Made by a program: the position numbers and the translations under genes. Below the pieces are notes generated by a model. It was not told where the DNA came from. It was given only the letters and a program-made list of their open reading frames with translations, and ran no database searches. Of a stretch of 58,877 bases of DNA, positions 16,227 to 24,255 are shown piece by piece. How positions within the stretch are numbered: position 1 is the first letter of the stretch; each line of letters starts with the position of its first letter. Source of the stretch: Clostridia bacterium (GTDB lineage: Bacteria; Bacillota; DSM-521; Neomoorellales; Neomoorellaceae); NCBI GenBank assembly GCA_030154265.1, contig JASKKH010000001.1:78443-137319 (forward strand), read 5' to 3'.

Positions 16227-18875
16227 TTAATTCTCGACCTGTTCTGCCACTACCTTAAGGCTATAATCCAATGCCTGTTGTAATTTACTTGGATCCTTAC
16301 CACCAGCCTGGGCCATATCTGCCCGGCCGCCGCCACCACCAGCAGCTATCCGAGCTATCTCTTTTAACAATTTACCAGCATGAACTCCTTTCTTTACTAC
16401 ATCTTTACTCACCATAGCAACAAAATTTGCTTTTTCATTGTTATTTGAACCTAAAATTACTATCCCAGAACCTAATTTATTGCGTAATCTTTCTGCCAAT
16501 TCCCTTAAAGCATCAGTATCATTTATACTTACCTGTGCTGCTAAAACTGGAACATCGTTAACTTTTTGAACCTTCTCTAACAATTCATCTGCGGTATAGG
16601 CAGCAAGTTTATTATTTAAGCGAGCTATTTCCTTTTCGGCTTCTTTATTATGCTGAAGAAGATGTTGTACTCTTTGGACAACTTGTGAAGGAGGAACCTT
16701 AAGTATAGAAGCCACCTCATTAAGCTGCCGATGCTCGTCCATTACTATGGACACAGCTTCAGCTCCAGTAACCGCTTCCAACCTACGAATACCTGCACCA
16801 ATACCGCTTTCACTTAATAACCTAAAAAGTCCTGCCTCGCTTGTGTTTTTTAAATGAGTACCTCCACAGAGCTCCATACTGTAGTTACCCATTTTTATAA
16901 CCCTAACGTTATCTCCATATTTTTCACCAAAAAGAGCAGTAGCTCCCATTTTCTTTGCTTCTTTTAATGTGGTCTCTATTGCTTCAATTGGTAGCCCAGC
17001 TAAAATTTGTTTATTTACCTCATCCTCTATTTGCCTTAATTCCTCATCGCTTAAAGCATTAAAGTGGGTAAAATCAAACCTTAAACGTTCCGGAGTTACC
17101 AAAGAACCGGCCTGATTAGCATGCTCACCTAATACATTTTTTAAAGCTTTGTGTAACAAGTGAGTTGCTGTATGGTTTCTAGCTGTCGCCTGACGCCTTT
17201 CTCTATTTACCGTTACTTTAACTTTCTCATTATCTGTTAAAATTCCTTCAATAATTTTTACTTGATGGATAATTTTACCGTCAGGTAAACGACGAGTATC
17301 CAGAACTTCAGCTTTACCGTTAGACCACTCTAAAGTACCTTGATCTCCTACCTGGCCACCGCCTTCAGCATAACAAGGTGTCCGATCCAGGGCTACATAT
17401 CCTTCTTCGCCCTCTCCAAGGGAAGAAGTCTTCCTGCCTTCTCTGACTAGAGCCAGGACAGTGGCCTCTCCCTCTAGCTTACTATATCCTACAAATTCTG
17501 TTGCACTTATATCACCCAAAACTTCTGCAAAGGCGAGGGCAAATTCAAAAGCTTTAGTATCTTCCCTCGCTGACCGAGCCCGTTCCCGTTGAGAAGCCAT
17601 AGCTTCTTCAAAACCATCCCGGTCAACTTTAAAGCCCTTTTCCAATGCTATTTCTTCTGTTAAATCTACAGGAAAACCATAAGTATCATAAAGAGTAAAG
17701 ATCTCCTGTCCACTTATTGTATCCTTGCCTTCCCCTTCGATTCGCTCAAGGATACTATTTAAGACCTTGAGACCATCATGTAGTGTCTCATGGAACCGTT
17801 CTTCTTCCTGCCTAATAACTTTAGAAATATAATCTTTCTTTTCAACTATTTCTGGATAAGCCTCTCCCATAATCTCTACTACTTTATCAACCATTCTATA
17901 TAGGAAAGGTTTGTCCACACCAATAGCTTTACCAAATCGGGCTGCCCGACGTAAAATCCTACGTAGAACATAGCTACGACCTTCATTTCCCGGTAAAACC
18001 CCATCAGCAATCAAGAAAGTACAAGACCGGGCATGGTCGGCTATAACCCTGAATGGGAAACCTTCTTCGCCCCGGTCATAATTTTTAGCACTAATATCCT
18101 CAACATTTTTAATTAAGGGATATAAAAGGTCTGTATCAAAATTACTGTCAACACCTTGTAAAATCGACGCAACCCTTTCTAAACCCAAACCGGTATCGAT
18201 ACTTGGTCTTGGTAATGGTGTTAAGTTACCTTCTTCATCTCTTTCATACTGCATAAAAACAAGATTCCATATTTCCAACCAACGATCACATTCGCAAAAC
18301 CCTAAGCCGCAGGGTTCATTCTCACACGAATATTCTTCGCCACGATCGTAAATAATTTCACTGCAAGGCCCACAAGGTCCAGTATCACCCATAGCCCAAA
18401 AATTGTCCTTTTCTCCCATACGAACTATACGTTCGGCTGGTATTCCTGCTACCTTCTGCCATAATTCAAAAGCCTCATCATCATCTTGATAAACAGTAAT
18501 CCAAAGACGTTCCGGCGGTAATTCAATAACCCTGGTTAAAAATTCCCAGGCATAAGATATGGCTTCTTTTTTGAAGTAGTCTCCAAAAGAAAAATTGCCC
18601 ATCATCTCAAAGAAAGTATGGTGACGAGCAGTCCTCCCAACAGTATCTAAATCATTATGTTTACCCCCAGCACGAACACATTTTTGGGCAGTAGTGGCAC
18701 GACTATATGGTCTTTTGTCCAAACCTAAAAATATATCTTTAAACTGCACCATACCGGCATTTGTAAAAAGAAGGGTTGGATCATTAGCCGGCAGTAGGGG
18801 TGAACTATGAACAATTTCATGTCCTTTACTAGCAAAAAAATTTAAAAATCTTTTTCGTAACTCATTACTCGTCAA
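16227..18875 (-). CDS. alaS: Alanine-tRNA ligase
   Basis: The enzyme charges tRNA-Ala and edits mischarged serine and glycine. The class II catalytic core is at the N-terminus (FTNAGMVQFKDIFLG, ARHHTFFEMMGNFSFGDYF). The editing domain has HTATHLLHKAL and CGGTH zinc-site motifs at about residues 570-675, and the C-terminal DHHA1/glycine-rich part reads AGGGGGRADMAQAGG. The 882-residue length is full. ATG 18875 follows a weak GGAGGAGTG site. A strong GC hairpin lies in the short leader. It begins the alaS-ireB operon. Confidence 0.98.
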   Translation of the reverse strand: MTSNELRKRFLNFFASKGHEIVHSSPLLPANDPTLLFTNAGMVQFKDIFLGLDKRPYSRATTAQKCVRAGGKHNDLDTVGRTARHHTFFEMMGNFSFGDYFKKEAISYAWEFLTRVIELPPERLWITVYQDDDEAFELWQKVAGIPAERIVRMGEKDNFWAMGDTGPCGPCSEIIYDRGEEYSCENEPCGLGFCECDRWLEIWNLVFMQYERDEEGNLTPLPRPSIDTGLGLERVASILQGVDSNFDTDLLYPLIKNVEDISAKNYDRGEEGFPFRVIADHARSCTFLIADGVLPGNEGRSYVLRRILRRAARFGKAIGVDKPFLYRMVDKVVEIMGEAYPEIVEKKDYISKVIRQEEERFHETLHDGLKVLNSILERIEGEGKDTISGQEIFTLYDTYGFPVDLTEEIALEKGFKVDRDGFEEAMASQRERARSAREDTKAFEFALAFAEVLGDISATEFVGYSKLEGEATVLALVREGRKTSSLGEGEEGYVALDRTPCYAEGGGQVGDQGTLEWSNGKAEVLDTRRLPDGKIIHQVKIIEGILTDNEKVKVTVNRERRQATARNHTATHLLHKALKNVLGEHANQAGSLVTPERLRFDFTHFNALSDEELRQIEDEVNKQILAGLPIEAIETTLKEAKKMGATALFGEKYGDNVRVIKMGNYSMELCGGTHLKNTSEAGLFRLLSESGIGAGIRRLEAVTGAEAVSIVMDEHRQLNEVASILKVPPSQVVQRVQHLLQHNKEAEKEIARLNNKLAAYTADELLEKVQKVNDVPVLAAQVSINDTDALRELAERLRNKLGSGIVILGSNNNEKANFVAMVSKDVVKKGVHAGKLLKEIARIAAGGGGGRADMAQAGGKDPSKLQQALDYSLKVVAEQVEN

Positions 18876-18900
18876 AAATTTTCACTCCTCCAAAACTAAA

Positions 18901-18930
18901 CCTCGCCCCCGCCGGGGGCGGTGAACGAGG
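18901..18930 (-). promoter_or_regulatory. GC-rich leader hairpin upstream of alaS
   Basis: A stem made of CCTCG/CGAGG encloses a nearly perfect palindrome, CGCCCCCG-C-CGGGGGCG. It lies just upstream of the alaS ribosome site and is followed on the minus strand by TTTAGTTTT. It could act as an attenuator or as an mRNA-stabilising hairpin. The T-box signature (a TGGNACCGCG-like bulge) is not present. Confidence 0.45.
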
Positions 18931-19006
18931 CCCTAACTTCCTATATTTGCTATATTATATCTTAAAACTGCAATCATTGTCAATCAATTAAGTTTTTACA
19001 AAAATA

Positions 19007-20044
19007 TTAACTGCTTACTAAACGAGCCCAGATAAATTTTATTATAATTCGTCCAATAGCGATTATAGGTACTCCTAAAAGCAATCCTAATACTCCCCAT
19101 AATTCTCCTCCAGCTAAAATAGCAAAAACAACCATAAGAGGATGAAGCCCAACTCTCTCTGACATTATAAACGGTGATAAGAAAAAACTCTCTATTTGCT
19201 GGACAATCACCATAACAATTATTGAATATATAGCTAATTGTTTGGATTCAAGCAAAGATAAAGCCACAACCGGAACAGCCCCAATTATTGGGCCAAAATA
19301 CGGTATTAAATCAGCTAAACCGACTATTACCCCCAAGATAACAGCATAACTGGAACCAACTATAGCTAAACCCACTCCACTAAAAAAACCAACAATTATG
19401 GATACTAATACATGCCCACGGATAAAGTTTGTAAAAACTTCATCAATTTCTTTCCAAATTCCTAAGACATCCTCTTTGATTTGGATTGGTAATAGATTAC
19501 TTGCCGTTCTGCCAATATGTTCGCTATCACGTAAAAAGTAATAAGCAAGTATAGGAGCTAATAAAAAACTAGCAATCCCGGTAACAAGATTAATCATTGT
19601 TTCAACTGCGTTACGAGCTAACTGTTGAAAAGTAGTACTGACATTTTTAATTGTTTCATCTAACAAACTTCGTATGCCAGGTGGTATTACTACCTGATTA
19701 TAGCGCTTATAAAAATCATGAACTAAATTTTCAATTTCAGTTGTAAAAACAGGAAGTTTATCTATAAATTTATTTAGTTCCCTTAGCAATTGCGGTAATA
19801 TAAAGAAAAACAGTAAAGAAACTATTCCTAATAGTAATAGATAAAGGTACAAAATGGCTAATGACCTTTTAATCTTTTTTTTCTCTAGTTCAAGCATCAT
19901 AGGTTTAAGTAAATAAGCAATTAATGCCGCTAAAAAAAAGGGGGTAAGAATCTCACGAACTTCATATAGAAAGAACAAGGCCCCAGCCAACAAAATTATG
20001 GCTACGGCCACTCTCCACTTTTTGAATAGTTGAGCAGATTCCAT
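19007..20044 (-). CDS. AI-2E family transporter (YrrI-like permease)
   Basis: This is an integral membrane protein of 345 residues with about seven to eight hydrophobic segments. Family motifs include PFFLAALIAYLLKP near residue 35 and LADLIPYFGPIIGAVP near residue 250. Members move small solutes or ions, and the family name reflects one studied protein. In Firmicutes it sits upstream of alaS, as here. Substrate is unknown. Confidence 0.88.
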   Translation of the reverse strand: MESAQLFKKWRVAVAIILLAGALFFLYEVREILTPFFLAALIAYLLKPMMLELEKKKIKRSLAILYLYLLLLGIVSLLFFFILPQLLRELNKFIDKLPVFTTEIENLVHDFYKRYNQVVIPPGIRSLLDETIKNVSTTFQQLARNAVETMINLVTGIASFLLAPILAYYFLRDSEHIGRTASNLLPIQIKEDVLGIWKEIDEVFTNFIRGHVLVSIIVGFFSGVGLAIVGSSYAVILGVIVGLADLIPYFGPIIGAVPVVALSLLESKQLAIYSIIVMVIVQQIESFFLSPFIMSERVGLHPLMVVFAILAGGELWGVLGLLLGVPIIAIGRIIIKFIWARLVSS

Positions 20045-20047
20045 AAT

Positions 20048-20203
20048 TTAGCGCCGCCTGACAATTCCTTTTAGTCGAGCTGAAAAGTTCTTAGACTCTG
20101 GTGAAGGAGATGAAGGTTTGAGAATTTCTGGTTTAGATAAGGTACCAAGTATTATTCCTAAAAGACCTCCGGCAAGAAAGCCATGCCAATAATTATTCGC
20201 CAT
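20048..20203 (-). CDS. Hypothetical 51-residue protein
   Basis: This short gene has a GGGAGAG ribosome site before ATG 20203 and overlaps no neighbour. It encodes 51 residues beginning MANNYWHGFLAGGLLGIILG, so its N-terminus is a glycine-rich hydrophobic helix, and it ends in a basic tail (GIVRRR). It may be a small membrane-associated protein. It is four bases upstream of the AI-2E transporter start, in an apparent operon with the zinc ribbon gene. Confidence 0.55.
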   Translation of the reverse strand: MANNYWHGFLAGGLLGIILGTLSKPEILKPSSPSPESKNFSARLKGIVRRR

Positions 20204-20204
20204 G

Positions 20205-20363
20205 CTACTCTCCCTGCCTTTCACAAGCGGTTAAGGTACCGTCTTCAGCTATATTAAAAATTTGTTCGTTATCATTAAATTCAACAAAACAATCCCAACA
20301 GTAATATTGTTCGGCACCTATTCTACCAACAGACCTGCTCCCACAATGAGGACAATTAAACAT
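20205..20363 (-). CDS. Small zinc-ribbon-like protein
   Basis: The 52 residues carry two CxxC pairs, MFNCPHCGS near the N-terminus and YYCWDC near residues 20-25. This is a classical zinc ribbon or rubredoxin-like knuckle. The remaining sequence is acidic. A GGGAGTG site precedes ATG 20363. Its stop codon is one base from the start of the next small gene. Many clostridial genomes hold similar zinc ribbon peptides; function is unknown. Confidence 0.6.
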   Translation of the reverse strand: MFNCPHCGSRSVGRIGAEQYYCWDCFVEFNDNEQIFNIAEDGTLTACERQGE

Positions 20364-20383
20364 ATAAGTTCACTCCCTGATTA

Positions 20384-20833
20384 TTAAACAATAAATGAGT
20401 CTTTACCCCAGTTCATTTCCCCTGTTAAGGAAATTTCTTTGCGACCATCAATTAAGTCGTTAATTAAACCGGTTGAAATTTCTAAAGCTATTATTTCACC
20501 AGAAGGAAGTTCAACGATTAAATCCTCTAATAGTCCTAAATCCTGACCGGCTGTATTATAAATGCGAAAACCTTTTATTTCTTGCCATCGTTTCATCCCT
20601 TCCGGTATTTCCTGCTTTAAAACATTTTTATTAACTATTGTAAAGGTTTTAGGTCCTTTATCTTTTAAGTCATGAAAATAAACCAAACGAGGATGTCTTA
20701 ACCAATTACCATTATCAAGGATAAAGGCTTTTATTTGATTTTCTTCAAAAAGAATATCCCTAACTCGCCCTATTTCGTCCCCTTCATCCTCATTAATAAC
20801 CGGTAATCCTACCAACTCCCTCCCCTTGGGCAT
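20384..20833 (-). CDS. PRC-barrel domain protein
   Basis: Two PRC-barrel-like halves are visible. The first begins at the N-terminus (LVGLPVINEDEGDEIGRVRDI) and the second at about residue 88 (KGFRIYNTAGQDLGLLEDLIVE). Such proteins occur in RNA processing and in photosynthetic and sporulation contexts (YlmC/YmxH type). It is 149 residues, soluble, and starts at ATG 20833. It lies between mnmA and the small zinc ribbon gene; no specific role is shown. Confidence 0.8.
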   Translation of the reverse strand: MPKGRELVGLPVINEDEGDEIGRVRDILFEENQIKAFILDNGNWLRHPRLVYFHDLKDKGPKTFTIVNKNVLKQEIPEGMKRWQEIKGFRIYNTAGQDLGLLEDLIVELPSGEIIALEISTGLINDLIDGRKEISLTGEMNWGKDSFIV

Positions 20834-20904
20834 ATTAAAACCTCCACAATAATATACTTTTTTATATAGTTTAACCAGGGAGTTTAAATAACATGCGTCT
20901 TATT

Positions 20905-22005
20905 CTAATCACCTGCTGATTCAATTATACCCCCACCAACTACCATATCATCTTGATAATAAACAACAGACTGCCCAGGAGTAATAGCACTTTGCGGTTC
21001 ATCAAATTCCAGTCTTGAACGACCCTCATCAAGAAAATACAAAACAGCAGGTACCTCGGGAGCATTGTAACGAATTTTAGCTTTTACCCTTGCTTTATCT
21101 GGCAATTTATCCCAAAAAATATAATTGTTATTTCGAGCATAAAGTACCTTCCGATAAAGATCTTCTTTTAGACCAACAATAACAGCATTCCGCTGCGGAT
21201 CTAAGGCTACTACAAAGTACGGTTTGCCAAGAGCTAAACCTAAGCCCCTGCGCTGTCCTATGGTATAAAAAGGAAGACCCTGATGTTCTCCTAGTTTATT
21301 TCCATTAATATCTAAAATTGGGCCAGGCTTAATTAAGTCTCCTGCTTTATTTTTAAGATAATCCCGATAATCGCCTTTAGTGATAAAACAAATTTCTTGT
21401 GAATCAGCCTTTTTCGCTACTGGTAAGCCATTTTCTTCAGCAATCTTACGAATTTCTTTTTTTGTATATTCTCCTAAAGGTAATAGGGTATGAGCTAGTT
21501 GGTCTTGAGTAAAGTTATAAAGTGCATAACTCTGATCTTTACTTGGGTCGACCCCTTTAGCTAATAGATACCTATCTCGTTCAGCATCATATAACCGCCG
21601 GGCATAATGACCAGTGGCAATATAGTCCATACCTAAAGCCCTTGCTTTTTTTAATAATGAACCAAATTTAATCTTATCGTTACAAACAATACAAGGATTA
21701 GGAGTTTCCCCTTTTAGGTATGAGTTAACAAAATAGTCAATTACCTCAAGTTCAAATAGTTCACGATAATTTAAAACATAGTAAGGAATATCTAGAATAC
21801 CAGCAACCCGTCGAGCATCGTCTACGGCACTTAGACTACAACAACCTGTTTCACCAGGTGGAGGTGGCGTATCCTTAGGCCATAAAGCCATGGTAACGCC
21901 AGTCACCTCGTAGCCAGCCTCTTTTAACAAAATGGCGGCTGTGGAACTGTCCACGCCGCCACTCATAGCTAACATTACTTTTTTTGGGCGAACCGATGTA
22001 GCCAC
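20905..22005 (-). CDS. mnmA: tRNA-specific 2-thiouridylase
   Basis: MnmA thiolates U34 of Lys, Glu and Gln tRNAs. The PP-loop AMSGGVDSSTAA is at residues 13-24. The catalytic cysteine pair is in TPNPCIVCNDKIKFG and in SQEICFITKGDY, and FYTIGQRRGLGLALGKPYFV is typical. The 366-residue length is normal. The start at GTG 22005 sits close to a GGGGG run, and the in-frame ATG (MLAMSGG) is an alternative. It is the last gene of an iscR-iscS-iscU-mnmA operon, which supplies its sulfur through the cysteine desulfurase. Confidence 0.96.
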   Translation of the reverse strand: MATSVRPKKVMLAMSGGVDSSTAAILLKEAGYEVTGVTMALWPKDTPPPPGETGCCSLSAVDDARRVAGILDIPYYVLNYRELFELEVIDYFVNSYLKGETPNPCIVCNDKIKFGSLLKKARALGMDYIATGHYARRLYDAERDRYLLAKGVDPSKDQSYALYNFTQDQLAHTLLPLGEYTKKEIRKIAEENGLPVAKKADSQEICFITKGDYRDYLKNKAGDLIKPGPILDINGNKLGEHQGLPFYTIGQRRGLGLALGKPYFVVALDPQRNAVIVGLKEDLYRKVLYARNNNYIFWDKLPDKARVKAKIRYNAPEVPAVLYFLDEGRSRLEFDEPQSAITPGQSVVYYQDDMVVGGGIIESAGD

Positions 22006-22008
22006 CCC

Positions 22009-22386
22009 CTAAGAAGCCTTTCTATTTTTATTCTGGTAATCTTCAATTGCTTTATGCAAAGCACTAGCAGCCATGTTGGAACAATGCAGTTTTTGCGGCG
22101 GTAATCCGTCTAAGGCTTCAGCCACAGCCTCATCAGTAACTTCTAAAGCCTCTTCCAATGTTTTTCCCTTTACCATTTCTGTTAGCATACTGCTGGAAGC
22201 AATGGCAGCACTACAACCATATGTTTTAAATTTAATATCTTCGATAATATTATCTTTCACCTTAATATATACACGAGTAGTATCTCCACAAACAGGACTT
22301 CCTATTTCACCAACACCATTAGCATCTTTCATTTCGCCAACGTTACGGGGATTAGTAAAGTGATCCATTACCTTTTCTGAGTACAC
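22009..22386 (-). CDS. iscU: Fe-S cluster scaffold protein (IscU/NifU N-terminal type)
   Basis: This scaffold assembles Fe-S clusters from sulfur delivered by IscS. The three conserved cysteines are in GSPVCGDTT (near residue 33), YGCSAAIASSSM (near 58) and LHCSNMAASAL (near 101). The 125-residue length is typical of the stand-alone scaffold. It is 34 bases after iscS and 4 bases before mnmA. The anaerobe-type set lacks a SufBCD system within this window. Confidence 0.94.
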   Translation of the reverse strand: MYSEKVMDHFTNPRNVGEMKDANGVGEIGSPVCGDTTRVYIKVKDNIIEDIKFKTYGCSAAIASSSMLTEMVKGKTLEEALEVTDEAVAEALDGLPPQKLHCSNMAASALHKAIEDYQNKNRKAS

Positions 22387-22419
22387 CCCTGCTCACTCCT
22401 TCCTCTCCATTTACCATTA

Positions 22420-23574
22420 TTAAAAAGCTGAGATAGATCGTAAATGTTCAACAATTTGGGGTAGGTTCTCTAATACATAGTCAATATCTTCTTCTGTATT
22501 ATCACGGCCTAAAGTAAAACGAACCGAGCCTTCAGCTAATTTAGGAGGTATTCCCATAGCCAAAAGAACATGGGAGGGGTTAACCGAACCTGAAGAACAA
22601 GCTGATCCGCTTGAAGCACAAATCCCTTTCATGTCCATACTTAAAAGTAAAGACTCACCTTCAACATTACTAAAGGCAAAGTTAGCATTAATTGCCACAC
22701 GATTATTTAAATCACCATTCAACTGAACATCAGGGATACGTTCCTTAATACCTTCAATGAGTTTGTCCCGTAAACTCTTGATACGTTCCATTTCGCTGTC
22801 TAACTCCTTAGCAGCCAGCTCAGCCGCACGACCGAAACCAACAATTCCAGGCATATTCTCTGTGCCCGGTCGATATGTCCTCTCCTGAGCACCTCCAAAA
22901 AGTATTGGATTAATTTTTGTACCTTTACGGATATAAATACACCCTATACCCTTAGGCCCATAAATCTTATGCCCGGAGATAGATAATAAATCTGCATTAA
23001 GATCATCAACATTTACGGGGATTTTACCGACACTCTGAACAGCATCAGTATGGAATGTAATACCGTGTTCTTTGGCTAATGCTCCTATTTCTTTAATAGG
23101 TTGAATTGTACCAACCTCATTATTTACATGCATAACACTAATAAGTACAGTTTCGTCAGTAATAGCCTTCTTAATATCTTCTACCTGAACAAGACCTTCC
23201 TTAGTTACTGGTAAGAAGGTAACTTTAAAGCCTTTCTTTTTTAGATACTGAGCTGTATTCAAGATCGCATGGTGCTCAATACTACTCGTGATAATATGGC
23301 GTCCCTTTTTCTCATTGGCAGCAACAGTACCCATTAGTGCCATATTATCAGCTTCAGTTCCACCACTGGTAAAGAAAATCTCTTCCGGCTCAGCACCAAT
23401 CAGGTTAGCTACTTTTTCCCGGGCCTCCTCCATAGCCTTTTTTGCTTCTCGCCCATAACTATAAATTGAGGAAGGATTGCCAAAAGCATCTTCTTTTAAA
23501 AAAGGCAGCATAGCATCTAAAACTTCTGATCTTACTGGTGTAGTTGCACTGTGATCAAGGTATACCCTGCGCAT
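22420..23574 (-). CDS. iscS: Cysteine desulfurase
   Basis: This pyridoxal phosphate enzyme releases sulfur from cysteine. The substrate motif YLDHSATTPV is at the N-terminus and the lysine that binds PLP is in SISGHKIYGPKG. The catalytic cysteine loop is GICASSGSACSSGSV, and PLP contacts are SVMHVNNEVGTIQP. I choose ATG 23574 over GTG 23583 because GAAGGGTGG is better spaced to the former. It precedes iscU and mnmA, which use its sulfur. Confidence 0.96.
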   Translation of the reverse strand: MRRVYLDHSATTPVRSEVLDAMLPFLKEDAFGNPSSIYSYGREAKKAMEEAREKVANLIGAEPEEIFFTSGGTEADNMALMGTVAANEKKGRHIITSSIEHHAILNTAQYLKKKGFKVTFLPVTKEGLVQVEDIKKAITDETVLISVMHVNNEVGTIQPIKEIGALAKEHGITFHTDAVQSVGKIPVNVDDLNADLLSISGHKIYGPKGIGCIYIRKGTKINPILFGGAQERTYRPGTENMPGIVGFGRAAELAAKELDSEMERIKSLRDKLIEGIKERIPDVQLNGDLNNRVAINANFAFSNVEGESLLLSMDMKGICASSGSACSSGSVNPSHVLLAMGIPPKLAEGSVRFTLGRDNTEEDIDYVLENLPQIVEHLRSISAF

Positions 23575-23592
23575 TATGCCCACCCTTCTTCT

Positions 23593-24051
23593 TTAAATAT
23601 AGTACATATAGTTTTTATTTTTTTGTTTCATCTTATTTGATCTCTCAAGCATATCTCCCAGGGTGAAGCTATCTAATACATCGCTAATACTATCTCTCAC
23701 CTTTTCCCAAATATCTTTGGTAACGCAAGTATCCTCATGCTTGCAGTTTTCACTACCATCATCATTAAGACATTCCACAGGTGCTATGGGCCCTTCTAAA
23801 ACGCGAATGATATCCCCTACAGTTATTTCATGGGGTTCCTGGCTCAGAGTATAACCTCCCTGAGCACCCCGAACACTCTTTACCAAACCCGCTTTACGCA
23901 AAATTGCAATGAGCTGTTCCAGGTAATGCTCTGAAATATCCTGCCTTTCGGCAATACTTTTTAGGGGAATAGGACCTTCGCCATAACGTTGGGCTAAGTC
24001 AAACATTGCCCTAAGACCATATTCACCTCTTGTAGACAGTTTCACCCACAT
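23593..24051 (-). CDS. iscR: Rrf2 family regulator, IscR-like with Fe-S cysteines
   Basis: The N-terminal winged helix reads LSTRGEYGLRAMFDLAQRYG and HYLEQLIAILRKAGLVKS. Three cysteines in ECLNDDGSENCKHEDTC match the cluster-ligand region of IscR, which CymR-type cysteine regulators lack, so an Fe-S-sensing role is likely. It is the first gene of the isc operon. Two near-identical 19-bp boxes in its promoter suggest autorepression. ATG 24051 is only about 26 bases from the predicted transcript start. Confidence 0.9.
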   Translation of the reverse strand: MWVKLSTRGEYGLRAMFDLAQRYGEGPIPLKSIAERQDISEHYLEQLIAILRKAGLVKSVRGAQGGYTLSQEPHEITVGDIIRVLEGPIAPVECLNDDGSENCKHEDTCVTKDIWEKVRDSISDVLDSFTLGDMLERSNKMKQKNKNYMYYI

Positions 24052-24083
24052 ATTAAATCCCTACCTAGTTAGTTGGTAATTAT

Positions 24084-24112
24084 ATCATAGTATTTTACTC
24101 GGTTTTTGTCAA
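24084..24112 (-). promoter_or_regulatory. isc operon sigma-A promoter
   Basis: On the minus strand TTGACA (24112-24107) and TATGAT (24089-24084) are separated by exactly 17 bases, a near-consensus promoter. The spacer is almost wholly filled by the second copy of an operator-like repeat. It drives iscR-iscS-iscU-mnmA. Confidence 0.8.
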
Positions 24113-24141
24113 TTATAAACTCTACTATTTTACTTGGTTTT
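24088..24141 (-). repeat. Direct repeat, candidate IscR operators
   Basis: Two 19-bp boxes, 24123-24141 and 24088-24106, share AAAACC[AG]AGTAAAATA[GC]TA and start exactly 35 bases apart. The downstream copy fills the promoter spacer. The upstream copy lies one or two helical turns behind the -35 element. Both are likely binding sites of the Rrf2 protein encoded next to them. Confidence 0.65.
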
Positions 24142-24255
24142 ATTATTATACCAATAAGGTCAGATAACATACTTGTCTAAAAGTTGGTTATTTTAAAGGA
24201 AGTTTTTCCATGATAAAATTTATTATAAATTTTTAATGTTTAACTGAGGTGTATT

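Noticed and set aside
18876-19006. T-box riboswitch upstream of alaS
   Set aside because: The specificity loop and the antiterminator bulge sequence are not present; only a plain GC hairpin is seen.
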